From Bacteroidota bacterium (GTDB taxonomy: Bacteria > Bacteroidota > Bacteroidia > Flavobacteriales_F > PHOS-HE28), in assembly GCA_023418095.1 (NCBI GenBank), contig JAEZDL010000078.1, forward strand, positions 1-64,000: a DNA stretch of 64,000 bases. Direction: 5' to 3'. Of this stretch, positions 1 to 9,330 are shown piece after piece. The notes beneath the pieces were generated by a model that had not been told where the DNA came from, ran no database searches, and saw only the letters and a program-made list of their open reading frames with translations. The position numbers and the translations under genes are program-made. Positions within the stretch are counted from its first letter, which is position 1, and every line of letters starts with the position of its first letter.

Positions 1-154
1 ACCGGTTGAAGTTCAATTGACCGTCGGGACTGCTGTCCAGCAATTGCAGATTCCCCGCCAGATGTGTGATGAGGAACGTGACAAGGAAAAGGCCCGTAAG
101 GGCCATCCAATACTTCTTTACAAGTGAATTACCGAGCAATGCTGATCGTGCCAT
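1..154 (-). CDS. sdhC: Succinate dehydrogenase cytochrome b subunit, N-terminal fragment
   Basis: This is the membrane-anchor subunit of complex II, which binds haem and quinone. Only the first 51 codons are present; the gene runs off the left edge. The minus-strand translation starts MARSALLGNSLVKKYWMALT, followed by a hydrophobic helix (GLFLVTFLITHLAGNLQLL). This is the typical start of the Bacteroidota b558-type subunit, with Ser and Lys before the first helix and a His inside it (ITHLAGN) that fits a haem ligand. The start at 154 is supported by a perfect TACATTTG promoter box 38 bases upstream. sdhA and sdhB would be expected beyond the edge. The identification rests on pattern recognition of a short stretch, but the match is strong. 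Confidence 0.85.
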   Translation of the reverse strand, partial: MARSALLGNSLVKKYWMALTGLFLVTFLITHLAGNLQLLDSSPDGQLNFNR

Positions 155-192
155 GGAATGAAGTCAGTAGCGTTGTCGCCTCCGGTGGGCAG

Positions 193-200
193 CAAATGTA
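193..200 (-). promoter_or_regulatory. Promoter -7 box of sdhC
   Basis: On the minus strand this reads TACATTTG, a perfect match to the Bacteroidota primary-sigma -7 consensus TAnnTTTG. A TTG lies 20 bases further upstream, a plausible -33 element. The leader to the sdhC start would be about 38 bases. It is the best promoter match seen in the window. Confidence 0.7.
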
Positions 201-256
201 GGGGTGGGCCGTGGTGCGGCCAAGGTATGGTCGTGAATGCTTCGATCCACTTATGG

Positions 257-264
257 TAACTTGG
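257..264 (+). promoter_or_regulatory. Possible promoter -7 box of the aminopeptidase P gene
   Basis: TAACTTGG, one mismatch to TAnnTTTG, lies 22 bases before the ATG at 287. No -33 TTG was found at normal spacing. The position matches that of other candidate boxes here, which also sit 20-22 bases before the start. Confidence 0.35.
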
Positions 265-286
265 CTTCCCTTTCAGGACCTTAAAC

Positions 287-1597
287 ATGCGCTATACACC
301 ACTTTCCGCCAGCACATACCGCGAACATCGCGCCCGCTTCCGCCAGCATATGGAAAAAGGCGGGCTTGCGATCTTCCACAGTAATGATGTGATGCCTACC
401 AGCGCAGATGGCACCATGCCGTTCAAACAGGCAACGGATATCATGCACCTCAGTGGTATCGATCAAGAAGAAACGATCCTTCTCCTCTTCCCCGATGCTT
501 TCGATCCGAAGGACCGTGAGATCCTTTTCGTACGCGAAACGAATGAGCACATCGCGATCTGGGAAGGCGCAAAATTCACGCAAAAGGAAGCTTCGGAATT
601 GAGCGGGATCGCCAACGTGCAGTGGACAAGCAATTTCGAAGCGGTCCTGAAGCGATTGGTGCCGCAATGTGAAATGCTGTACCTCAACAGCAACGAACAC
701 CTGCGCCAGGGCAACGAAGTGCAAACGCGCGAGGATCGGAAGAACGATCAGCTTCGATCGCAATTCCCACTGCATCCGTTGAAGCGCAGCGCCCCGATCA
801 TGCACCGGATCCGATCACGCAAGACCGGTGAGGAGATCGATCAGATCAAGCGCGCGATCGCCATCACCGGCAAGGCCTTCGATCGCATTTGTGGGTTCGT
901 GAAGCCGGGCGTGAAGGAATACGAGATCGAAGCGGAGATCACCCATGAATTCATCAGAAATGGCTCGCGCGGCCATGCCTACACGCCGATCATCGCGAGC
1001 GGGTACAACGCGTGCGTGCTTCACTATATCGCGAACGATCAGGTGTGCCGCGATGGCGATGTGATCCTGATGGATTTTGGTTGCGAATACGGCGGCTATG
1101 CCAGCGATCTTACGCGCAGCATTCCTGTGAACGGCCATTTCACAAAACGCCAGCGTGATGTCTATGACGCGGTGCTCCGGGTGAAGAATGAAGCCACGCA
1201 ATTGCTCAGGCCTGGCACCTTGTTGAACGATTATCACAAGGAGGTCGGGAAGATCATGGAAAGTGAACTGATCGGCCTTGGCCTTCTCGATCGCGAGGAT
1301 GTGAAAAAGCAGGATCCCGATCGCCCGCTGTACAAGAAATATTTCATGCATGGCACCAGCCATTTCCTCGGCCTGGATGTGCATGATGTGGGCCTGTGGC
1401 ACGAACCGATCGCGGAGGACATGGTGTTCACCGTGGAGCCCGGCATCTATATCCGAGAAGAGAACCTCGGCATCCGGCTGGAGAACAACATACTCGTGAC
1501 CAAGGATGAACCTGTGGATCTATTCGCTGCGATACCTGTTGAAGCGGAAGCGATCGAGGAGATGATGGCCGGCGCACAACGCACGGTCGCGATCTAG
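287..1597 (+). CDS. pepP: Xaa-Pro aminopeptidase (aminopeptidase P, M24B)
   Basis: A cytosolic metallopeptidase that removes an N-terminal residue preceding proline. The 436-residue protein has the usual two-domain layout: an aminopeptidase-P N-terminal domain (about 8-165) and a pita-bread M24 catalytic domain (about 190-425). The five metal ligands can be assigned: D263 (LMDFG), D274 (SDLTR), H359 (HGTSHFLG), E384 (VEPGIY) and E399 (RLENN). The VHD motif near 366 is also present. Length and motifs are complete. The gene stands alone, convergent with the membrane-protein gene downstream with one base between them. Confidence 0.93.
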   Translation: MRYTPLSASTYREHRARFRQHMEKGGLAIFHSNDVMPTSADGTMPFKQATDIMHLSGIDQEETILLLFPDAFDPKDREILFVRETNEHIAIWEGAKFTQKEASELSGIANVQWTSNFEAVLKRLVPQCEMLYLNSNEHLRQGNEVQTREDRKNDQLRSQFPLHPLKRSAPIMHRIRSRKTGEEIDQIKRAIAITGKAFDRICGFVKPGVKEYEIEAEITHEFIRNGSRGHAYTPIIASGYNACVLHYIANDQVCRDGDVILMDFGCEYGGYASDLTRSIPVNGHFTKRQRDVYDAVLRVKNEATQLLRPGTLLNDYHKEVGKIMESELIGLGLLDREDVKKQDPDRPLYKKYFMHGTSHFLGLDVHDVGLWHEPIAEDMVFTVEPGIYIREENLGIRLENNILVTKDEPVDLFAAIPVEAEAIEEMMAGAQRTVAI

Positions 1598-1598
1598 A

Positions 1599-2579
1599 TC
1601 ACCATTGCCATTGCGCCCAGAGCGCAAGGATCAACAGTGATTCCACTGCTGATTCGCTCAGCCAACTGCGTTTCGTTCCTTGCAGGGAATTCGCGCAGAA
1701 GATGGTGAGCGGGACCACCAACATCGCAGCTGGCAGGTGACCTGTGATGAGCCAGATGATCGCCAGCAGAACCGCGAGCGCTGCGGTGAACCCAAGAAAG
1801 GAAGCGCGGATGTTCTTCAGCCTGATCACTCCCCGGTTATAGCTGCGGGTGAATGAAAGCATTCCCACAGGAAGCATTCCCGCAAGCACCATGCATAGAA
1901 AGATCCGTTGCGATGCCGGCACGGATCCGATCGCCGGGTCGCCAACATGAGCGTATGCGATCGTAAGCAATGGCCTCCATTCCCCCACTCCGGTGATGAG
2001 CAGGATGCCCCATGCCAGATAGAGAACGATCGCCGATGCGATCAGCGGAACGAGGTATTCGCGCCATTGCGGCGGGCGGAGCACTGAAATAGTCGTCCAG
2101 ATCACCACCACGAGGAACAGGTAAGGCAGGTAGAACAATGCGGCGATCCCGATCAGCATTCCAGAGTCGAAAAGCGCGCCCATCGCCCGGCCCGTATTGC
2201 TCATGGACCACGACCGGTGCAATGCTGCGATCACGAAGGGCATTCCGGTGAGCGCTGGGTCCAGCGGTGCCATGGGGCCGAAAGCCGCCAGCAGCAACGG
2301 AAAGATCATCGCGGAAAGATGGGTGCGCTTCTCCAGCAATTCTGAATCGTTCACCATCAGATCCACCTGCACAGCGATCAACAGGATGAACAGGGTGGAA
2401 AGAATACCCTGCACGATCGGCCTCCCGTTCACCAGACCGTTGAGCAATGCATGCAACGGCATGGCGAGTTCGGGTGAGGCGATCGGCCGTGTGAAGGCCG
2501 GTCCGAAAAGTAGCGGGACCAGCAGGATCAGGCCTGACAGCACCACCGGTTGATTGCTTCTGAAGATGCCCGCCAGCAT
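1599..2579 (-). CDS. Polytopic membrane protein, DUF6427-like
   Basis: A 326-residue integral membrane protein with about eight hydrophobic segments and no recognisable enzyme motif. The N-terminus (GIFRSNQPVVLSGLILLVPLLF) and the position beside a DUF6341-like gene and purD match the DUF6427 family of Flavobacteria, whose function is unknown. It is divergent from the 59-residue gene starting at 2626, with 46 bases between starts, so the two share a control region. The family call is from memory of this neighbourhood and the general pattern; function is not known. Confidence 0.6.
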   Translation of the reverse strand: MLAGIFRSNQPVVLSGLILLVPLLFGPAFTRPIASPELAMPLHALLNGLVNGRPIVQGILSTLFILLIAVQVDLMVNDSELLEKRTHLSAMIFPLLLAAFGPMAPLDPALTGMPFVIAALHRSWSMSNTGRAMGALFDSGMLIGIAALFYLPYLFLVVVIWTTISVLRPPQWREYLVPLIASAIVLYLAWGILLITGVGEWRPLLTIAYAHVGDPAIGSVPASQRIFLCMVLAGMLPVGMLSFTRSYNRGVIRLKNIRASFLGFTAALAVLLAIIWLITGHLPAAMLVVPLTIFCANSLQGTKRSWLSESAVESLLILALWAQWQW

Positions 2580-2596
2580 GGATCAGGAAGTGCCCC

Positions 2597-2604
2597 TATA
2601 TTTG
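2597..2604 (+). promoter_or_regulatory. Promoter -7 box of the DUF6341-like gene
   Basis: TATATTTG, a perfect match to TAnnTTTG, lies 21 bases before the ATG at 2626. No TTG was found at the usual -33 distance. The box supports the internal start at 2626 over upstream in-frame ATGs. Confidence 0.5.
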
Positions 2605-2625
2605 CCCGGATCAAGCACGCACCGC

Positions 2626-2805
2626 ATGTACCAGATCTTCTTTTCGATCGGCCGTTTCCTGGAGAGTACGTTCACCATTCTTGCTGCGCTTGGTTGGGTG
2701 CCGGTGATACTCATCTCCGTGATCCTCGCATTCGGCCTGGTGTACTGGCTGATGATGCAGGACCGGTACAACAAGGAGGCGCGGCGCAAGGGTACCCTCG
2801 CATAG
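2626..2805 (+). CDS. Small single-span membrane protein, DUF6341-like
   Basis: A 59-residue protein beginning MYQIFFSIGRFLESTFTIL, with one strongly hydrophobic segment (about 18-40) and a basic C-terminus (RYNKEARRKG). It resembles the DUF6341 family, small flavobacterial membrane proteins of unknown role found beside DUF6427 and purD. The ORF is open further upstream, but the start at 2626 fits the family and the promoter box at 2597. It converges with purD, with 2 bases between the genes. A membrane partner role with the neighbouring DUF6427 protein is possible but not shown. Confidence 0.6.
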   Translation: MYQIFFSIGRFLESTFTILAALGWVPVILISVILAFGLVYWLMMQDRYNKEARRKGTLA

Positions 2806-2807
2806 GA

Positions 2808-4127
2808 TCATACTTTCTGCTGCGCACTGTTCCTGGGCGCTGGCATACGCAACAGGTCCTTTCCGATATCGCTTCTCAGGTACATCCCTTCGAAACCGAT
2901 CATTCCCGCGCTGCGGTAGGTTGAAAGGATCGCCTGCTCAAGGTCCTTCCCGAATCCGGTGACCGATAGCACGCGGCCCCCTGCGGTCACCAGGCTTCCG
3001 TCCTTTTCCAAGGCGGTACCCGCGTGGAACACATAGGCATCACGCACCATCTCCATCCCTATTATCCGGCGTCCTTTCTCGTATTTCCCGGGATAGCCTT
3101 CCGAGGCGAGCACCACGGTGACCGCGGTCCGATCGTCCACATCCACGTGCCTTTCGCTCAGGGTGCCATGGGCGATCCCCTCGAACAGATCGAGCAGATC
3201 GCTGCGCAATCGCGGCAGGATCGCCTGTGCCTCGGGATCACCGAGCCGAACGTTGTATTCGATCACATAAGGTTCATTGTTCACGATCATCAACCCCATG
3301 AAGATGAATCCGCTGTATTCGATCCCATCCTTCTGCAATCCCCTGATCGTAGGTGCGGCGATCCGATCATGCACTTTCTGCATCAGGTCCTTGTCCGCGA
3401 AAGGCGCAGGTGATACGGCGCCCATCCCACCGGTATTCGGGCCGGTGTCGCCCGCCCCGATCCGCTTATGGTCCTTCGCTGCAGGCAGCATCTTGAATGA
3501 GGTTCCATCGGTGATCAGGAATGCTGAGAGTTCCACGCCCTTCAGGAATTGCTCGATCACCACTTTCTCGCCGGCAGCGCCATGTGCCCCACCCTGCAGC
3601 ATATCCTTCAATACGTTGGCGGCTTCCTTCTTATCCTCGGTGATCACCACGCCTTTCCCGGCTGCAAGGCCATCCGCCTTGATCACGTAGGGTGGTGCCA
3701 TCTTGTCCAGATGCTGGATCGCGTCCTGCAATTGATCCTTCGTGAAAGTGCGATGCGCGGCGGTGGGAATGTTATGCCGGAACATGAACTCCTTTGCGAA
3801 ATCCTTGCTGCCCTCGAGTTTCGCGGCTTCCTTCCTGGGACCGATCACCGTCACCTTTCCAGCAAGTTCCTTGTCGGCCGCGATCCGATCGTGCAACCCA
3901 TCCACCAATGGCCCTTCGGGGCCTACCACCACCATTTCGATCCCTTTTTCAAGCAGGAATCTCCGCAGGGCCTTCTGGTCCTTCAGGTCAAGCTCCACAT
4001 TGCGGCCGTGGCGCACCGTACCGGGATTTCCGGGAGCGATGTAAAGTTCATCCAACAGGGAGCTTTGTGCGATCTTCCAAGCCATCGCATGCTCCCTTCC
4101 CCCGCCGCCGATCAACAGAACGTTCAT
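2808..4127 (-). CDS. purD: Phosphoribosylamine-glycine ligase (GAR synthetase)
   Basis: Second step of de novo purine synthesis: it joins phosphoribosylamine and glycine using ATP. The 439-residue protein starts MNVLLIGGGGREHAMAWKIA, the family's N-terminal nucleotide-binding loop. The ATP-grasp fold follows with VIKADGLAAGKGVVI (about 140-155), NTGGMGAVSPAPF and the YNVRLGDPEAQ metal-binding motif. The start at 4127 is preferred over longer in-frame starts because the family begins at this motif. An upstream TTCCTTTG (4146-4153, one mismatch) could be its -7 box. Confidence 0.96.
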   Translation of the reverse strand: MNVLLIGGGGREHAMAWKIAQSSLLDELYIAPGNPGTVRHGRNVELDLKDQKALRRFLLEKGIEMVVVGPEGPLVDGLHDRIAADKELAGKVTVIGPRKEAAKLEGSKDFAKEFMFRHNIPTAAHRTFTKDQLQDAIQHLDKMAPPYVIKADGLAAGKGVVITEDKKEAANVLKDMLQGGAHGAAGEKVVIEQFLKGVELSAFLITDGTSFKMLPAAKDHKRIGAGDTGPNTGGMGAVSPAPFADKDLMQKVHDRIAAPTIRGLQKDGIEYSGFIFMGLMIVNNEPYVIEYNVRLGDPEAQAILPRLRSDLLDLFEGIAHGTLSERHVDVDDRTAVTVVLASEGYPGKYEKGRRIIGMEMVRDAYVFHAGTALEKDGSLVTAGGRVLSVTGFGKDLEQAILSTYRSAGMIGFEGMYLRSDIGKDLLRMPAPRNSAQQKV

Positions 4128-4197
4128 TTTCGATGAGCCTTTGCACAAAGGAAAGATCCACCGTTGGCCGATCGAAAGTTTCTTTTCAACATATGAA

Positions 4198-4229
4198 CAA
4201 CGCCGCATCCCTCGCGGAAAGCGGCGTTG
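4198..4229 (-). terminator. Possible terminator of the redoxin gene
   Basis: A 9-bp perfect stem (caacgccgc with gcggcgttg, loop 14) lies 18 bases beyond the stop at 4248 on the minus strand. The T-tract after it is poor, so this is a stem-loop of uncertain strength. Confidence 0.45.
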
Positions 4230-4247
4230 GGTGGCACGCGTACCGGA

Positions 4248-4883
4248 TCAGTGCTGATGCGGCGCGGCGGTTCGCTTGATGCTGCAGCCGATGTTACGCG
4301 TGGTCGCCGGTTCGATCGGCTTTCCTTCGCTCAGGTTGGCAAGTGCGTTCTTCAGCCAATGCTCCTTCACGGCCCCGGCATTCGCCACATTGTCATCGAT
4401 CGCTCCCTTGTAAACGAGCTTCATGTCCTTGTCGAACAGGAAGACATGCGGAGTGGTGCGCGCCGCGTAGGCATCGGCCAGTTCACTGTTCTCATCCAGC
4501 AGGTAATGGGTGCCGTAGGCCTTGTCCTTGTGGCGCGCCTTCATTTCCTCCAGTGATTCCCCCTTCTCGCGCGTTGCGTGGTTGCTGTTCACCAGCGCCA
4601 TGCCCACGCCCATCCTTTTGCTCAGATCGGCGAGGCCGCCATAGCGGCCATCCCAGCCTTCACTGCCCTCGGAACCTACCACGAACGGACATTGGTTGCT
4701 TGTGAAGATCACGAGAAGACCTTTCTCGCCAGCGATGTCCTTGAGGGTGATCTCCTTGCCGGAAACATCCATCATGACGCGATCCAGCTTCGGTGCCGCA
4801 TCGCCGATGTTGAGGTCTTTCAATGGATCATGTGTTGTACTGATCATGGCCGTTGCGGCCAGGAGGATCGACTTGAGGATCAT
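4248..4883 (-). CDS. Exported thioredoxin-like (redoxin/AhpC-TSA) protein
   Basis: A 211-residue thioredoxin-fold protein with a short hydrophobic N-terminus (MILKSILLAATAMIS) that suggests export. The fold is shown by GDAAPKLDRVMMD, the strand GLLVIFTSNQCPFVV and RTTPHVFLFDKDMKLVYKGA with the cis-Pro. The active site has one cysteine (NQCPFV, near 65) instead of CxxC, as in peroxiredoxin-like redoxins. A second cysteine sits in the C-terminal tail (IGCSIKR) and could act as resolving cysteine. The substrate is unknown. A likely -7 box (TTACTTTG) lies about 30 bases upstream. Confidence 0.8.
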   Translation of the reverse strand: MILKSILLAATAMISTTHDPLKDLNIGDAAPKLDRVMMDVSGKEITLKDIAGEKGLLVIFTSNQCPFVVGSEGSEGWDGRYGGLADLSKRMGVGMALVNSNHATREKGESLEEMKARHKDKAYGTHYLLDENSELADAYAARTTPHVFLFDKDMKLVYKGAIDDNVANAGAVKEHWLKNALANLSEGKPIEPATTRNIGCSIKRTAAPHQH

Positions 4884-4938
4884 GTTCTGGATCTATGGTG
4901 GGTGTGCACAAAGTAAAGACCGTGCCAGATCCGAAAGA

Positions 4939-6480
4939 TCACAGCGGGATGTTACCGTGTTTCTTACGCGGCATGGTCTCCACTTTGTTCCGGAGCATCT
5001 CCAATGCTGCGATGATCTTCGATCGGGTCTCGCTCGGGCGGATCACTTCATCAACGAAACCACGCGCTGCGGCTTCATACGGATTGGCGAATTGCTTCCG
5101 GTAATCCTCCTCCTTCTCCTTGTGTTTGGCTGCGGGATCCGCTGCTTTGCCGATCTCGTTCTTGAAGATGATCTCTGCGGCTCCTTTCGCCCCCATCACT
5201 GCGATCTCCGCAGTGGGCCACGCATAGTTCATGTCCGCCCCGATATGTTTGGAATTCATCACATCGTAGGCGCCGCCATAGGCTTTGCGTGTGATCACGG
5301 TGATGCGGGGTACAGTGGCTTCGCTGAAAGCATACAACAGTTTTGCGCCATGGTTGATGATGCCGCGCCATTCCTGATCGGTGCCGGGAAGGAAACCGGG
5401 AACATCAACGAATACGAGGAGAGGTATGTTGAACGCATCGCAAAAGCGCACGAAACGCGCGGCCTTCACGCTGGCATCAATGTCCAGCACCCCGGCCAAT
5501 GTTGCAGGCTGGTTGGCCACACAGCCGACCGTACGGCCAGCGACACGCGCAAAGCCTACCACCATGTTCCGCGCATGATCGGCATGCACCTCCATGCTGC
5601 TATCCGGATCGATCACCGCATTGAGCACTTCCCTTATATCGTAGGGCTGGTTCGGATTCGCAGGTATGATCGTATCCAGCATAGGCCTGCTCTCATCGCC
5701 CGGTGTGAACGGGATCATCGGTGGATCCTCCTCGCAATTGGAAGGAAGATAACCGATCAACTTGCGGAGTTGCTGGATGCACTCCCATTCATTCGGCACC
5801 GCGAAATGTGCGACTCCGCTCTTCGATGCGTGTGTTGATGCACCGCCCAGATCCTCGCTCGAGACCTCCTCATGCGTAACCGTCCTCACCACGTTGGGGC
5901 CGGTAACGAACATGTAGCTGGTTCCCTGCGTCATGAAGATCATGTCCGTGAGCGCCGGGCTATACACGGCACCACCGGCGCATGGGCCAAGGATCGCGCT
6001 TATCTGCGGGATCACTCCGCTGGCTTTCACGTTACGGTAGAAGATATCCGCGTAACCACCGAGTGAAACAACACCTTCCTGGATCCGTGCGCCGCCACTG
6101 TCATTTAGCCCGATCACGGGTGCGCCGTTCTGCATCGCCAGGTCCATGATACGGCAGATCTTGGCGGCGTGTGCTTCGGCGAGCGATCCGCCGAGCACGG
6201 TGAAATCCTGCGAGAACACGTAAACTGTTCGGCCATCGATCGTTCCGTAACCAGTGACCACGCCATCGCCCAGGAACTTCTGTTCACCGAGCCCGAAATT
6301 CGAACTGCGATGTGTCACCAATCGCCCGATCTCCTGGAACGACCCTTCATCGAGTAGCAGATCGATGCGCTCCCTGGCGGTAAGTTTTCCTTTCTTGTGC
6401 TGAGCATCCATCCGGTCCTTTCCGCCACCTTCAAATGCCTTTGCGTTATATGTATCGAGTATCTCGAAATGTTCGTTCAT
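4939..6480 (-). CDS. pccB: Acyl-CoA carboxylase carboxyltransferase (propionyl/methylmalonyl-CoA type)
   Basis: The carboxyltransferase half of a biotin-dependent acyl-CoA carboxylase, moving CO2 from carboxybiotin to propionyl- or acetyl-CoA. The 513-residue protein has the complete crotonase-like pair of domains: [19 protein letters not shown] near the N-terminus, the acyl-CoA oxyanion motif [10 protein letters not shown] (about 130), [15 protein letters not shown], and in the C-terminal half [12 protein letters not shown] and the second oxyanion site [13 protein letters not shown]. Length is typical of PccB/MmdA. The biotin carrier partner may be the gene at 12851; no biotin carboxylase gene is in the window. 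Possible -7 box TTAATTTG at 6519-6526. Confidence 0.9.
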   Translation of the reverse strand: MNEHFEILDTYNAKAFEGGGKDRMDAQHKKGKLTARERIDLLLDEGSFQEIGRLVTHRSSNFGLGEQKFLGDGVVTGYGTIDGRTVYVFSQDFTVLGGSLAEAHAAKICRIMDLAMQNGAPVIGLNDSGGARIQEGVVSLGGYADIFYRNVKASGVIPQISAILGPCAGGAVYSPALTDMIFMTQGTSYMFVTGPNVVRTVTHEEVSSEDLGGASTHASKSGVAHFAVPNEWECIQQLRKLIGYLPSNCEEDPPMIPFTPGDESRPMLDTIIPANPNQPYDIREVLNAVIDPDSSMEVHADHARNMVVGFARVAGRTVGCVANQPATLAGVLDIDASVKAARFVRFCDAFNIPLLVFVDVPGFLPGTDQEWRGIINHGAKLLYAFSEATVPRITVITRKAYGGAYDVMNSKHIGADMNYAWPTAEIAVMGAKGAAEIIFKNEIGKAADPAAKHKEKEEDYRKQFANPYEAAARGFVDEVIRPSETRSKIIAALEMLRNKVETMPRKKHGNIPL

Positions 6481-6568
6481 GTTGATCGATCGCGACGGCG
6501 ATCCGCCTGCGATGGGTGCAAATTAAGCCTGCCGGGGCCATGAAGGGCGCTTCCGTAAATTAGCCGCG

Positions 6569-8488
6569 ATGCAGTGGCGGTTCGCCGATCTCCCGGTACG
6601 GACGAAATTCATGTGGACCCTTGGCATTCCGGTGCTGGGAATGGTCCTGTTGATCGGCAAGCAGGTGGATTCGAGCTTGAAGCGAAGCTCGGTGTATGAG
6701 TACATCAAGATACAGGCTGAACGTATCGCGTTGTTCTCCAACGTGGTGCATCAACTGCAACGTGAAAGCGCGTATTCCGTCGGTTACCTCACAGGCCAGC
6801 CGGTAACGCCGGTGAAGTTGCAGCTGCAGTTCAGCCACACGGATGAAGCGATCGAAGCGCTGCAGCGCACCTCGCACATGCAGGCGATACAGATGCAGGA
6901 GATCAGTGCATTCAGCGGATTGAACATCCTGCGCCAGCGCGTGCTCGACCAGCGTACCGATCCGATCACCGTTTCGAGGACCTATCGCGCCATGGACAAT
7001 ACCATGCTGGAAGAACTCGGCCGCGTGGGCCGGCTCGCGCTCGATCCGGAGACCAAGGACCGCTATTACGCGCACCTGCGCCTGCTGAATGCGAAGGAAG
7101 CGTTGAGCGTGGTACGCGACAAGCTCAGTATCGGCCTTACGGACATGGAACTTGCACAGGCCGAACTCGCCGAATTGGGCGAACAGATCTCGCAGTACGA
7201 GACCAACATGTTCCTTTTCGAGCGGGATGCACCGCCGGAAGTGATGAGCACGTACCATGACGTGTTCCAGGGACCGGACGTGAATTTCATGCGCTCGATC
7301 ATCGGTACGGTGAAGGAGCAGCGAACGCTCGATCGCAACACGATCGCGGCCCAGCAATGGTGGGAACTGTCGATCGGTGCGTTGGAGAAACTGCGGTTGG
7401 TGGAGGATCATTCCCTGGGATTGATCAAGGAGGCCACTGCGGCCAACTCACAGGATGCACGGATCAGGCTTTTCATCGTGCTCGCGGCCCTGATCGGCGT
7501 GGTCGGAGCGGTCACCGTGATGGGCTTCGTGATCATGCGCGGCATCCGAAATACGGTGAACGAGGTGGCGCACGCCGCGCGGTCGCTGGCCATGGGCGAT
7601 GTGCGCGCCACCGTTCCCGTGAATTCCGCCGACGAGATCGGACAGATGGCACTTTCGTTCAATGGCATGATCGATAATATACGGTCCTTGGCGAGCAGCG
7701 CGGATTCGATCGGAAAGGGCAACTACGATACATACGTGACCGTGCGCAGCCCACAGGACGTGCTCGGCAACGCATTGCTGCGGATGAAGGAGAACCTGAA
7801 GGCGGCCAAATTGCGTGATACCGAGCAGGCAAAGGCCCTGCAGGAGGAAAAGTTGAAGATCGAGCAGGCCAATGAAAGGATCCATCTGTTGATCAAGGAA
7901 ATGCACCACCGGGTAAAGAACAACCTCCAGGTGGTCGCAAGCCTGCTCCGCCTTCAGGCGGGCACGATCGCCGATGAACGGTTGCAGCATGCGTTCGATC
8001 AAAGCCAGAGCCGTGTGACATCCATGGCACTGATCCATGAAAAGCTCTATAAGGGAGATGAACTTTCGCAACTGGATGTGAGCCTCTACATCAACGAACT
8101 CTTCACCGAGCTCGTAAGGCTCAACGATGTGAGCGATCGGATCCGATACGAGGCCAATATCGACAATGGACTTGAGCTCGACCTGCACACCATGGTGCCG
8201 CTCGGATTATTGTTGAACGAGCTGATCACGAACTCGTTCAAACATGCGTTCAAGGGGCGTCGCGAAGGAAAGATCAACCTCGACCTGCACCGCGTGAACG
8301 ATCGGGAATTCGATCTGCACTACACCGATGATGGCGTTGGCATACCACTGGACAAGCGATCGGGCAACGGATCGACACTGGGGGTCTCGCTGATCGAGAG
8401 CCTGGTGGAACAGCTCAATGGCCGCATGTCCGTGGATGGTGATGGATCGGGGACCCGCTATCACATCCGCTTCAGGAAGATCGGCTGA
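6569..8488 (+). CDS. Orphan sensor histidine kinase with NIT, HAMP and HisKA_2 domains
   Basis: A 639-residue membrane kinase. The order is: N-terminal transmembrane helix (about 14-31), an extracytoplasmic all-helical region resembling the nitrate/nitrite-sensing NIT domain (about 45-295, with LQRESAYSVGYLTGQ), a second transmembrane helix (about 299-321), HAMP (about 322-375), then HisKA_2 with MHHRVKNNLQVVASLLRLQ (phosphoacceptor His at about 446-447) and a HATPase domain with NELITNSFKHAF and DDGVGI. HisKA_2 kinases often pair with single-domain or output-less regulators. None is adjacent, so the partner is unknown. The nitrate ligand is only a family guess. Confidence 0.85.
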   Translation: MQWRFADLPVRTKFMWTLGIPVLGMVLLIGKQVDSSLKRSSVYEYIKIQAERIALFSNVVHQLQRESAYSVGYLTGQPVTPVKLQLQFSHTDEAIEALQRTSHMQAIQMQEISAFSGLNILRQRVLDQRTDPITVSRTYRAMDNTMLEELGRVGRLALDPETKDRYYAHLRLLNAKEALSVVRDKLSIGLTDMELAQAELAELGEQISQYETNMFLFERDAPPEVMSTYHDVFQGPDVNFMRSIIGTVKEQRTLDRNTIAAQQWWELSIGALEKLRLVEDHSLGLIKEATAANSQDARIRLFIVLAALIGVVGAVTVMGFVIMRGIRNTVNEVAHAARSLAMGDVRATVPVNSADEIGQMALSFNGMIDNIRSLASSADSIGKGNYDTYVTVRSPQDVLGNALLRMKENLKAAKLRDTEQAKALQEEKLKIEQANERIHLLIKEMHHRVKNNLQVVASLLRLQAGTIADERLQHAFDQSQSRVTSMALIHEKLYKGDELSQLDVSLYINELFTELVRLNDVSDRIRYEANIDNGLELDLHTMVPLGLLLNELITNSFKHAFKGRREGKINLDLHRVNDREFDLHYTDDGVGIPLDKRSGNGSTLGVSLIESLVEQLNGRMSVDGDGSGTRYHIRFRKIG

Positions 8489-8491
8489 TCG

Positions 8492-9247
8492 CTACTGGCC
8501 TTCGGCGAGCTCCGCCTCCACTTCCTCGGTAAGGTCCATGTTGTGGTACACCGCGTTCACATCATCATCCTCATCGAGCATATCCACCAGCTTCAACACG
8601 TTGCGTGCGGTGTTGATGTCGGCCGGGATCGTTGATAGCGGGAATCGTTTCAATTCGGCGCTCTTCACTTCCACACCTAGATCGTCCAGCCGTTGTTGCA
8701 TCTGCCCGAAATTCTGGAAGGGCGCGTAGATGGTGAATCCTTCCTCATCACGAACCACATCATCGGCGCCTCCATCGATCACTTCCATCTCGAATTCATC
8801 CGCATCCTTCCCTTTCAATGCAGCGTTCTCGATCACGAATTCGGCCTTGCGTTCAAAAACGTGGCTTAGCGATCCGCTGGTACCCAGGTTGCCGCCGGTC
8901 TTGGTGAAATAGCTGCGCACGTTGCTTACGGTACGGTTCACGTTGTTGGTCGCCGCATCCACGAAAATAGCCACGCCGCCGGGGGCATAGCCTTCATAGG
9001 TCACCTCATGGTAGTCCGCTTCCTCGCCACCGGCCGCCTTCTTGATCGCACGATCCACATTATCCTTCGGCATGTTCATGCCGCGGGCGTTCTGGATCGC
9101 CATCTTCAACCTGGAGTTCGATTCGGGATTGGGCCCGCCGGCCTTCACGGCCATGGCGATCTCCTTCCCGATGCGGGTGAAGAGTTTGCTCAACTTCGCA
9201 TTACGAGCAAAGATCTTGTGCTTGCGTTTCTCAAAGATGCGGCCCAT
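8492..9247 (-). CDS. yebC: YebC/PmpR family regulator (TACO1-like)
   Basis: A 251-residue member of the YebC family, which acts in gene regulation or in relieving ribosome stalling depending on the member. The N-terminus carries the family signature (KRKHKIFARNAKLSKLFTR in place of the usual AKHSKWANIKHRK), followed by IGKEIAMAVKAGGPNPESN and NMPKDNVDRAIKKA. The acidic middle and C-terminal domain (GYAPGGVAIFVDAATNN, TSGSLSHVFERKAEF) are intact. It is about the usual length. An inverted repeat at 9270-9285 and a possible -7 box (TACTTTAG, 9291-9298) lie upstream. Confidence 0.92.
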   Translation of the reverse strand: MGRIFEKRKHKIFARNAKLSKLFTRIGKEIAMAVKAGGPNPESNSRLKMAIQNARGMNMPKDNVDRAIKKAAGGEEADYHEVTYEGYAPGGVAIFVDAATNNVNRTVSNVRSYFTKTGGNLGTSGSLSHVFERKAEFVIENAALKGKDADEFEMEVIDGGADDVVRDEEGFTIYAPFQNFGQMQQRLDDLGVEVKSAELKRFPLSTIPADINTARNVLKLVDMLDEDDDVNAVYHNMDLTEEVEAELAEGQ

Positions 9248-9269
9248 CGTCCAGGGATTGGATTATCAG

Positions 9270-9285
9270 CGCAGCATGTGCTGCG
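9270..9285. promoter_or_regulatory. Inverted repeat in the yebC leader
   Basis: cgcagca-tg-tgctgcg: two perfect 7-base arms with a 2-base spacer, between the possible -7 box (9291-9298, minus) and the yebC start at 9247. It could be an operator or a leader hairpin. No binding protein can be named. Confidence 0.3.
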
Positions 9286-9330
9286 AGCCGCTAAAGTAGC
9301 CTGATCCGTCATAAGCTGGAAAAACGAGGA

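Noticed and set aside
4696..5838. Plus-strand frame of 380 codons
   Set aside because: It is antisense to the carboxyltransferase and redoxin genes, which have clear family motifs.
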